This document shows positions 32,197 through 40,700 of a stretch of 41,321 bases of DNA, in pieces. Under the pieces are notes generated by a model. That model saw only the letters and a list, made by a program, of their open reading frames with translations, was not told the DNA's origin and ran no database searches. Position numbers and translations under genes: made by a program. The stretch spans positions 1-41,321 of the forward strand of contig CAIKLQ010001008.1 in NCBI GenBank assembly GCA_903828255.1. The letters are read 5' to 3'. Origin of the DNA: an uncultured Verrucomicrobiota bacterium (GTDB lineage Bacteria; Verrucomicrobiota; Verrucomicrobiia; Limisphaerales; JADLHS01). The stretch's first letter is position 1. The number at the start of each line of letters is the position of its first letter.

Positions 32197-34178
32197 CATG
32201 CCGCGCCATCATTTTCCGCTGGATCTGGTTGCTGATACTGGGGCTGGCAACTTGGAGCGCGCAACCCCAGGTGGGTGGATTGATTCTCCTGGAAGCGCCG
32301 CGGCAATACAGCCTGCGGCTGACCGACATATACCTGCAAACTGATGCTCAATTTGATCGCCAACTCCAGGAAAATCGCACCACCGGCGCGACGGACTTGC
32401 ACCAGCGGCTTGTCCTCGAACAGGTGGTCGGGGTGGGGGCGGCCGGCTGGGTGTATCATCCCAATCTCTTGGAATATGTCTCCAACATCGAATTGGGCGG
32501 CGGCTACCAAGACGCCCGGGTGGACCCTGGCAAAACCGCTTCCGACCTGGAACCGCTCCTGCGTTACCATTTTGCGATGGATCTCCTGAAACAAAAGCCC
32601 TACTACACATCAGTCTTCGCGGACAAGGACCTGACTTATCGCGATTACGATTTTTTTTCGCATGTCCGGGTGGACAGCCAGCGCTTCGGGGCGCATAGCG
32701 GTTACGCCGCGGGGGCGGTGCCACTTTCGATTTCCTTTCAGCACTATGACGAGGATGTCCAGGACCCGACCCGGCCGGCGCAACTCACCGAAGACACGCT
32801 CAACTTCAATAGCAACAACCTGCGACGTTCGGGCAAAGCCACCACGCAGTTGAGCTATTACCTCGACCGCTTTTCGCGCCGGGATGACGGGTTCAGCTAC
32901 CAGCGGGGTTTGAACCAGAATCTGAGCGTGGTGGACACCGAGAGCTTTGGGGACCGCGACTGGATTCACCTGTCCTCCCTCCTCAACTACAGCTCGGTGA
33001 CCGAATCCCCGACGCCTTCCGACAAGCTGCTGCTTCAGGAGCAGTTGCAACTCGAGCACACCTCCCGGCTACGGAGCTTTTATGATTACTCCTTTGATAA
33101 CTCGTCGTCCAGCGGCTCGGACGCCAGCACCCACCAGGGCCGCGTCGGACTGGGTTATCAACTATTCGACAATCTCAGCTCCACGCTCGATGCGCATGGG
33201 AACCTCACGCAGGCCAGCGCCCCCGGCAGTTTCTTGGACACCACCCGCTATGGCCTCTCCCTCAACGAAACGTACACGAGAGCGCTCGGCGACTGGGGGA
33301 ATATCAGCCTCGGCTACATGGGAACGGTGGACCATGAGGAACGCAACGCCAGCGGTGCGGTGTTGCCGATCTCGCAAGAAGCGCACACGCTTATCGGTTA
33401 CGATTGGGTCCAGCTCAACAAGCTCTCGGTGGTCGAGGTTCTCAGTGTCAATGCCACCAACGGCATCGCCTACCAACTGGATTCCGACTACCTCGTTCGC
33501 ACCCGGGGTGTCATCACGGAAATCCGCCGCAAAGAAGGCGGCAACATCCTCGATAAAAGCGTCGTGCTCGTGGATTACACCATCGCCTTGGACCCTTCGG
33601 GGCAATACAACTCGTACGCCAACGGTGCCAATTTCCGCCTGGATTTCTGGAAGGGCCTCTTCGCCATCTATGGCCGTTGGACCACCCTCGATTACAGTGG
33701 CGGTGAGGAACTCACTTTGCGTCGGCTCGACGACAAGATCATCGGTGCCGACAGCGCCTGGCGCTGGCTGCGAGTCGGTGCGGAATACGAGGTCGCCGAT
33801 TCCAATTTCTTGCCCTACGATCGCTCTCACTGCTTCCAATCCGTCGTGTTTCGCGCTTCGGACTCCACCACTTTCGGCGTGGATCTGGACGAAAGTTGGA
33901 CGACGTGGCGCGACACGAACACCCGCCAGACCGCCTACGGCATGATCGCCCGCTATCAGCAACGCTTGACCGCCACCCTGGCGTTAAACGCCGAAGGCGG
34001 CATGCGCCGCGAACGCGGCGACAGTTTCGACGGCGATTATGCCAGCGCGCGAACCGAGTTGATCTGGGCGGTCGCCAAACTGAACGTCAAATTGGGCTAC
34101 GAATACGGTAACGAAAGCCACCCCAATGATCGGCGGGACCGGCAGTACTTTTACCTGCGACTGCGGAGGTCCTTCTAA
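32193..34178 (+). CDS. Large outer-membrane beta-barrel, candidate porin of a porin-cytochrome conduit
   Basis: A signal peptide (IFRWIWLLILGLATWSA) leads to a 640-residue chain of alternating polar/hydrophobic strands with many Tyr/Trp/Phe and Asp/Asn turns. It ends in Phe (YFYLRLRRSF), the classic last-strand signature for BAM insertion. No heme motif and no TonB box or plug domain is visible. ATGA overlap with the preceding lipoprotein cytochrome and a one-base overlap with the 12-heme gene tie it to both. Size and neighbourhood resemble MtrB/PioB/OmbB-type porins, which form a sheath around a multiheme cytochrome; sequence similarity to them is not evident by eye. Strand number is estimated from length at about 20-26. 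Confidence 0.82.
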   Translation: MTCRAIIFRWIWLLILGLATWSAQPQVGGLILLEAPRQYSLRLTDIYLQTDAQFDRQLQENRTTGATDLHQRLVLEQVVGVGAAGWVYHPNLLEYVSNIELGGGYQDARVDPGKTASDLEPLLRYHFAMDLLKQKPYYTSVFADKDLTYRDYDFFSHVRVDSQRFGAHSGYAAGAVPLSISFQHYDEDVQDPTRPAQLTEDTLNFNSNNLRRSGKATTQLSYYLDRFSRRDDGFSYQRGLNQNLSVVDTESFGDRDWIHLSSLLNYSSVTESPTPSDKLLLQEQLQLEHTSRLRSFYDYSFDNSSSSGSDASTHQGRVGLGYQLFDNLSSTLDAHGNLTQASAPGSFLDTTRYGLSLNETYTRALGDWGNISLGYMGTVDHEERNASGAVLPISQEAHTLIGYDWVQLNKLSVVEVLSVNATNGIAYQLDSDYLVRTRGVITEIRRKEGGNILDKSVVLVDYTIALDPSGQYNSYANGANFRLDFWKGLFAIYGRWTTLDYSGGEELTLRRLDDKIIGADSAWRWLRVGAEYEVADSNFLPYDRSHCFQSVVFRASDSTTFGVDLDESWTTWRDTNTRQTAYGMIARYQQRLTATLALNAEGGMRRERGDSFDGDYASARTELIWAVAKLNVKLGYEYGNESHPNDRRDRQYFYLRLRRSF

Positions 34179-35962
34179 TGAACTCGCGCAAGCCCTCCTC
34201 TGCCTGGCACTGGCAGTCTGATGACCGGCGGCAGAATTGCCTGCCCCACCGGGGTCGCGGGCTTGGCGGGCCGCCGCGGGCGATCACGGTAGCTAAGCGC
34301 ACGGCCCTGCGTTACGGCCTTCTTCTTACCGTCGGGTTCTTGTGCGCTAACGCTCATGGAGAGCCGGGGATTCGCCAGTCAAAGCACAATCTCTCGATCA
34401 GCGGCTTGGGCGTCTTAACCGCCCAACCCGCCGCCGGCAGCGCCAACTCGGAATTGTGCATCTTCTGTCACACGCCACACTCCGCCGCGAAACCAGCGCT
34501 GTGGAACCGGTATGACTCCGCCGCGACCTACACGCCGTACCGGAGTTCGACGCTCAAGGCAACTCTCGGCCAGCCCACTGGAGCGTCGAAACTCTGCCTG
34601 AGTTGCCACGACGGCACCGTCGCCCTCGGGAAAATTCGCAGTCGCGCGACTCCGATCATGATGAAAAGCGCCGTCACGATGATCCCGAAAGGACCTAATA
34701 ATCTGGGCACGGATTTGTCCGACGACCACCCGGTGTCTTTCAAATACGACGCCACGCTGACCAGCGCCAACGGCCAACTCGCCAGCCCCGCTGGCTCCAG
34801 CAAAATGCACCTGGACCCCAATGGCGAGTTGCAATGCACTTCCTGCCACGACCCGCACAGCGACCAATATGGTAAGTTCCTAATCATGAACAATACCGCC
34901 TCGGCCCTCTGCGTGACGTGCCATAAAATCAAGAGTTGGAGCCTGAGTAGCCACAGCCTTTCTGGAAAACTCTGGAACGGCAACCCACCGAACCCCTGGC
35001 CGCATACCTTGGAAAAAACTGTGGCGGCCAACGCCTGTGAGAACTGCCACGACCCGCACGGCGCCGGCGGCAAGCAACGCCTGATGAACTACGCCGAGGA
35101 GGAGCAGAATTGCTACGCCTGCCACAACGGCAACGTCGCGGCGAAAAATGTGCAGGCAGAGTTCAGCAAAGTAAGCGTCCACCCGGTCATTAACACGTTG
35201 GGGGCCCATGACCCGATGGAACTCCCGCTGGTGCCGAGTGGCGCGAACCGCCACGTCGAATGTGAGGACTGCCACAATCCGCACGCCACCACCGCGACGG
35301 TCAGCAAGGCGCCGGGCGGCCTGAGCGGCGCCTTGACTGGCGTGCGGGGGATTAACCCCGGCGGGGTCAGCCTCGCCCAAGTCACCCACGAGTATGAAAT
35401 CTGCTTCCGCTGTCATGCGGACACAGCCAAAGGTCCCGCGCGGGTCAATCGCCAGTTCCCCCAACTCAACACGCGTCTGGAATTTCAGAATAGCGGCGCC
35501 ACCGCTTCGTTTCATCCTGTGATCCTGACGGGCCGCAACGCCAGCGTACCGAGCCTGAGAGCCCCGCTTACGGTGGCCAGCCTGATCTCGTGCGGCGACT
35601 GCCACAACAGCGACAGCGGCCCCAACAACGGCGGCAGCGGACCGAGCGGGCCGCACGGCTCCGCCTACATCCCCCTGCTGGAACGGTCCTTAAGCCTGAC
35701 GGACACCGGTGCCAACACCGGCAACTCCGCGCTTTGTTTCAAGTGTCACGACTTCCTCAACGCCACCTGGTCCGGCCACCTGCAACATATCGCCATGACT
35801 TCCTGCATGACCTGCCACGACCCGCATGGCTCGCCGAACCCGCACCTTATCAATTTCAATCCCAGCATCGTCACTGGCGCCCGCAGCTACCAGGCCTTCG
35901 GCGTCAACCACGGCACTTGCGCGGTTTCGTGCCACGGCCGGGATTGCAATTCCAGCTATTGA
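34178..35962 (+). CDS. Dodecaheme c-type cytochrome
   Basis: The start is fixed by GGAGG at 34165-34169 and a one-base overlap with the barrel stop. The first ~45 residues are not hydrophobic and look repeat-derived; the signal sequence RYGLLLTVGFLCANAHG comes only after them. Eleven CxxCH motifs follow (CIFCH, CLSCH, CTSCH, CVTCH, CENCH, CYACH, CEDCH, CFRCH, CGDCH, CFKCH, CMTCH) and a last CAVSCH with three residues between the cysteines. The N-terminal part is paralogous to the tetraheme protein at 29719. Predicted role: electron relay on one side of the outer membrane, partner of the barrel. 594 residues. Confidence 0.92.
   Translation: MNSRKPSSAWHWQSDDRRQNCLPHRGRGLGGPPRAITVAKRTALRYGLLLTVGFLCANAHGEPGIRQSKHNLSISGLGVLTAQPAAGSANSELCIFCHTPHSAAKPALWNRYDSAATYTPYRSSTLKATLGQPTGASKLCLSCHDGTVALGKIRSRATPIMMKSAVTMIPKGPNNLGTDLSDDHPVSFKYDATLTSANGQLASPAGSSKMHLDPNGELQCTSCHDPHSDQYGKFLIMNNTASALCVTCHKIKSWSLSSHSLSGKLWNGNPPNPWPHTLEKTVAANACENCHDPHGAGGKQRLMNYAEEEQNCYACHNGNVAAKNVQAEFSKVSVHPVINTLGAHDPMELPLVPSGANRHVECEDCHNPHATTATVSKAPGGLSGALTGVRGINPGGVSLAQVTHEYEICFRCHADTAKGPARVNRQFPQLNTRLEFQNSGATASFHPVILTGRNASVPSLRAPLTVASLISCGDCHNSDSGPNNGGSGPSGPHGSAYIPLLERSLSLTDTGANTGNSALCFKCHDFLNATWSGHLQHIAMTSCMTCHDPHGSPNPHLINFNPSIVTGARSYQAFGVNHGTCAVSCHGRDCNSSY
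34199..34290 (+). repeat. Possible repeat-derived segment at the 5' end of the 12-heme gene
   Basis: The DNA is G+C-rich with short dyads such as GGCAG...CTGCC (34221-34239 area) and encodes RRQNCLPHRGRGLGGPP, a non-secretory peptide ahead of the signal sequence. I see no second copy in this window, so this assignment is less certain than for the elements at 36169 and 37845. Confidence 0.4.
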
Positions 35963-36120
35963 TTATGAAGCCGTGGATTTCAATGCTACCCTGTCGCGGG
36001 CTTCCACCGCCTGACCTGGCGGAAGCAACCCGGTGGTGCCGCAACGAACTTGAGCCGATTTCCGCCGAACAAAAAGCAACGACTAGAAAACAACAAAAAC
36101 GAAGCGAAGGAGCATCAACC

Positions 36121-37755
36121 ATGATCTCATTCCCTACCAAGAAAGTGCTGCGGGGCACCGACCCGGGCGGAGCGCCGGTCTGTGACCGGCTTTTGACAGT
36201 CCAAGCTCCCAACGCCGCTCACAGACCGGTGCTCCGTTCCGTGAACCTCTGGGTTCAACTATTGCTTGTCGCCGCCGGTGGGTTGGGGGTTTCCGTGTTT
36301 GCCATTGACCCACCGCACGACACGGCCGCCTATTGCGCCTCCTGCCATGTCCCGCATACCAGCCTTGGCGGAGATTTAACCTCGGTGGCCGGTAACGCGA
36401 ACCTCTGTATCAGTTGCCACCAACCCGGCGGCCCGGCCTCCACGACGCCCTTTGCCAACGGCGACCAAGCCTTGCCCTGGTCCGGTTTGCCCGCAGGTGC
36501 GGTGGCCGCTGGCAATTCACATCGCTGGGACGCCAGCGCGGCGGGACATGTGGCCTTCCTCGGCGGTGCCGCAACGCCCTCCACCGGCAACTTGATCCCC
36601 GTTGGCGTTTTCACTGGAAACTACGCGAAGACCTACACCATCACCATCGCCACTTCCGGCGGCGTCGGCACGGCGTCGTTTAACTGGACCGCCACCGCGC
36701 CGGGCGGAGGCGCTGGAAACAATCTGCTCACCTCCGGCAATGTGCTGCTCGATCAAGGCGTTTCGGTGACGTTTCAGGGAGCGGACAGCGGGGCCTTTCA
36801 AACCGGTGATCAGTGGAACCTCTATGCGCTTTCCGGGCTTCGCAATGCCACCAATCCAACCAACGCCTTGCATACTACTAACGGCGTAGCCAGTTGTTCC
36901 GCGTGTCATGATGAGCATAGCCAGGCCATGACGCCCTTCGATCCATCCGCGCCGGCCTTTGGTGGCGGCGGCTCCGGAAGTGGTCGGCACTTCATGCGGG
37001 TGAACAACGATGCCAACCAAATGTGCATGGACTGCCACGTCGCTCATAACGTGACCAGTTCGCTGGCGGGCTCGCATCCGGTGGGAATTCCCGTGCCGAT
37101 TGATGCGACCCACAAATCGCCGACCCTACTCCCGCTCGAAACGGGCGGCACCAACTTCGGTTGCCTGACATGCCACCAAGTGCATTTCAGTCCGCTGGGC
37201 GACGCCAAGCTGCTGCGTTTGACCGACAGCACTTCAGTTTGCACGGACTGCCACTTGCTATCCAACGCCGCCTCTCTCGGGGGACACTTCTCTATTACCA
37301 ACGACGCCACGCTCTGGCCCGGCGGACGGCTCGGCTCGTTGATGCCGGCCCGCACCCTGGCCTCGGATCGTGGCACTTGCCTGAACTGTCATGCGGTGCA
37401 TGGTTGGCCCGACGCCGCCAACCCCAGCACCCGTTATCCGAAGCTGTTGGCCGATGTTGAAGAGAACCTCTGCTATACCTGCCACGGCACGAACGGACCG
37501 GCCGCGAAGCGGGTGCAAGCGGACTTCGCCAAAGCTTTTAACCACCCGGTGGCCAATGCCGAACAAGCTCCTGGACGCCGGGTCGAGTGTAGTGATTGCC
37601 ACAACGTGCATCGGGCGTTACCCGGCTCCCACGTTTATACGAACACCGCAACCCTCTCGCGCAACGGCGTGACGAATACCCCGGCACTCTTTGGCGCGGA
37701 CGGCGTCTCGGTGGACTTCTCCGGCCTGGGCAACTTCGCCGTGCCGGCGCCATGA
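36121..37755 (+). CDS. Nonaheme c-type cytochrome with inserted beta domain
   Basis: ATG 36121 has AAGGAG nine bases upstream; the same frame is open further left but only overlaps the 12-heme gene. Residues 17-39 come from an inverted repeat; the hydrophobic signal/anchor (VNLWVQLLLVAAGGLGVSVFA) follows. Nine CxxCH motifs: CASCH, CISCH, CSACH, CMDCH, CLTCH, CTDCH, CLNCH, CYTCH and CSDCH. Between hemes 2 and 3 lies a ~100-residue heme-free beta region (KTYTITIATSGGVGTASFNW) that could contact a surface partner. Length 544. It is the last cytochrome of the cluster; 158 bp separate it from the 12-heme gene. Confidence 0.92.
   Translation: MISFPTKKVLRGTDPGGAPVCDRLLTVQAPNAAHRPVLRSVNLWVQLLLVAAGGLGVSVFAIDPPHDTAAYCASCHVPHTSLGGDLTSVAGNANLCISCHQPGGPASTTPFANGDQALPWSGLPAGAVAAGNSHRWDASAAGHVAFLGGAATPSTGNLIPVGVFTGNYAKTYTITIATSGGVGTASFNWTATAPGGGAGNNLLTSGNVLLDQGVSVTFQGADSGAFQTGDQWNLYALSGLRNATNPTNALHTTNGVASCSACHDEHSQAMTPFDPSAPAFGGGGSGSGRHFMRVNNDANQMCMDCHVAHNVTSSLAGSHPVGIPVPIDATHKSPTLLPLETGGTNFGCLTCHQVHFSPLGDAKLLRLTDSTSVCTDCHLLSNAASLGGHFSITNDATLWPGGRLGSLMPARTLASDRGTCLNCHAVHGWPDAANPSTRYPKLLADVEENLCYTCHGTNGPAAKRVQADFAKAFNHPVANAEQAPGRRVECSDCHNVHRALPGSHVYTNTATLSRNGVTNTPALFGADGVSVDFSGLGNFAVPAP
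36169..36235 (+). repeat. Inverted repeat within the 5' coding end of the 9-heme gene
   Basis: The arms GGAGCGCCGGTCTGTGACCG.. (36169-36190) and 36214-36235 match at 20 of 22 positions as inverted copies around 23 bp. The element encodes GAPVCDRLLTVQAP and so on in front of the signal sequence. Confidence 0.85.
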
Positions 37756-37797
37756 GATGAGCACGAGAATTTCACTATACCGGAAGGAATCCTGGTC

Positions 37798-40700
37798 ATG
37801 AATGTTGAAAGAATAATGATGCATTCTTCGGATAGGCGACAAAGTCGGGGAGAAGTCTCCAGCGTTACGGAGCGCTTCTCCCTCGCTCCCGCCGAGGGGG
37901 AGCGGGCCGGGGTGAGGGGGCAAGGCTGTGCGGCATGGCTCCGCATCCTGCTGTGCCTCGCCCTCTTCATCGCCACGGTCCCGGCCCCGGCGGCTACGAA
38001 TGTCTGGAGCGGCCTCGGCACTAACAACACTTGGATTAACCCGGGCAACTGGTTTGGCGCTTACGCCGCCGCCAATACCAACCAGTTCACCAACGTCACT
38101 ACCACTATTAACTTCAGCGTCAATGCAAACACCGCTGGCATTGTGCTTAACGGCCCGGCCAGCAACGTCACGATCACCAACGCCGCGAATATCATGACCC
38201 TCACGGGTGGCCACGGCCTGAACATTCAGACCGGCACGCTCACGCTCAGCCCCCGCATCGTCCTGTCGGGCGCCGCGCAAACGTGGACCGTCGCCAGTGG
38301 CGCCGCGCTGACGGTCAGTTCCAACATCAGCAAGGCCGCACTCCTACTGACGATTACCAACGCCGGCACTGCCGCCATCGGGGGCATCATCTCCGGCTCC
38401 GGCGGCCTCACCAAGTCCGGCGCGGGCACTCTCACGCTCAGTGGCACCAACAGTTACACCGGAACCACGATCATCAATGGCGGCACCCTCACGGTGGTCG
38501 GTTCGATCAACGGCGGCGGGACCGTCACGATCGCCAGCGGCGCCACCTTCGATGCGGAAGCGGACAACGTCACCAGCGCGAAGAACTGGACCAATTCGGG
38601 GACGGTCTTCTGCGGTAGCGGCTTCTACCAGACCCTCGGCAACTTGACCCTCACCAACGGCACGCTGACCGGCACCGGCACGGACGATCCGCAGTTTGGC
38701 TCTTACACAATCCGAACCACCAACTCCGTCACGGCTACGGGTAATTCCCAGATCATCGCCCCCGGTCATTTCACGTTTCAGGGTAGCGGCAGCGTCACTT
38801 GCAACGTCGTGACCGCGTTGGATACCCTGACCATTACCAGCCCGATCACCAACGCGAGCGGCACCGCCGGGCTCACTAAAACCGGCACCGGCCTCCTGTC
38901 CCTTTCCGGCACCAACACCTACGTCGGTCCTACCACGATCAGCGCCGGCACTCTGGCGTTGGTGACCAACGGGGCATTGGCGGCGGGGTCCAGCCTGAGC
39001 CTTGCGGCGGGCGCTACGTTTGATGTGTCCGGGTTGGACGCTTCTCCCACCTACACCCTCGGCAGCGGCGCGACGCTAACGGCCAGCGGCACCGGCACGG
39101 TGGTTGGAACCTCTGCCGCCGCCATTCGCGGCGGCGTGGCCGGCACGATCAGCCTGGGCTCCCAACCAATCACCTTGACCTACAATGGCTCTCAGCCGGC
39201 GCTCTATGTTTCCCAAGGCACGTTGGCGTTGAATGGCAACGCGATCACCGTCAATAGGGCGACGCCACTGGCCGCCGGGACATACGCTATTGTCCAGCAA
39301 GCCAGCGGCAGCATCAGCACCAACGGCCCGATCACTGTTTCCGGAACGGCCATCGGCCCGGACATGATCGCAACCCTCCAAGTAAGTGGCGGCAGTCTTA
39401 ACCTGGTCCTCCTCGTCCGTCCGCCGTATCTAACGATCTCCTCTGTGAACGCCGGAGCGAATCCCATCGCCGGGACGCCCTTCAACGTCGTGGTGCAAGT
39501 GTTGTTTGGCAACGCGACGTCAGCCAACGTCGTGGCGAATACCACGGTGACTCTCAGCCTCACGACCGGCACCGGGACGCTGGGAGGGACCCTCAACGGT
39601 ACCATCCTTGCTGGAACCAGCTCCGTGACGTTTAGTGGTATTACCTATAACAAGGCGGATAGTGGCGTAAGCCTTACTGCCACGCGAACCAGCGGCGACA
39701 TCCTGCCCGCCGCAAATAGTGCCGCCTTCACAGTCAATCCGGGAGCCGCGGCCACGCTGACGTTGACTTCTGGTGGCAACCAGACTGGAGTGGCGACGCT
39801 ACCTTTGGCGAGTCCCTTCGTGGTGACCGTCACTGATGCCAACACGAATTGGGTCGGCGGAGTCAGTGTGACTTTTGCAATAACTTCGGTGCCTGGCGGC
39901 GCGACAATTCAATCGTTAAGCAGCTCCAATACGACAACGGCAGCCAACGGCCAAGCCTCTACCCTTCTGACTCTGGGCGACGCGTTTGGCAACTACACGG
40001 TGACGGCGACTTCCGGCACGCTGAACGGCAGTCCGGTGACCTTCATCGCCACCGTTCCCGCGCCGGGCACAAACGTCTGGAGCGGTGCCGGAAGTGACAA
40101 CACCTGGACCAATGCGGGCAACTGGTATGGCACTTACACCCCCGATAACATCAATCAGTTCACCAACAACGCCACCAATGTTAACTTCAATGTCGCCACC
40201 GACAGCGCCGGCATTCTTCTCACCGGCACGGCTACTAATGTCACTGTGACCAACGTCGCCAACACCCTGACCCTGAACAGCAGTTATGGTTTGAACCTCC
40301 AAACCGGCACGCTCAACCTCAACCTCGGTGCCGTCACGCTGGGGGCCGCGCAAACGTGGACCGTCGCCAGTGGGGCCACCCTCACTGTCAGTTCCAACGT
40401 CAATCAAGCCACCTTCTTGCTGACGACTACCAACAACGGCGCCGCGGCCATCAATGGCATCATCTCCGGCACTGGTGGCCTCGCTAAGTCTGGCACGGGT
40501 ATCCTTACCCTTGGCGGCCTCAACACTTACAGCGGCAACACGATCGTCAACAGCGGTACCCTCCGGATAAGCGGCTCGATCAACGGTGGCGGGGCGGTCA
40601 CGGTCGCCAGCGGTGCGACGTTGGATGCCCAGCGAATCAATGTCACCAGCGGGAAAGCCTGGAACATTTCGGGCACCGTAACCGCCGGCAGCGGGTTTTA

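Noticed and set aside
35590-36120. 5' extension of the 9-heme cytochrome gene into the 12-heme gene
   Set aside because: The extension is a shadow of the 12-heme frame; ATG 36121 has a strong ribosome site and is followed by an export signal.
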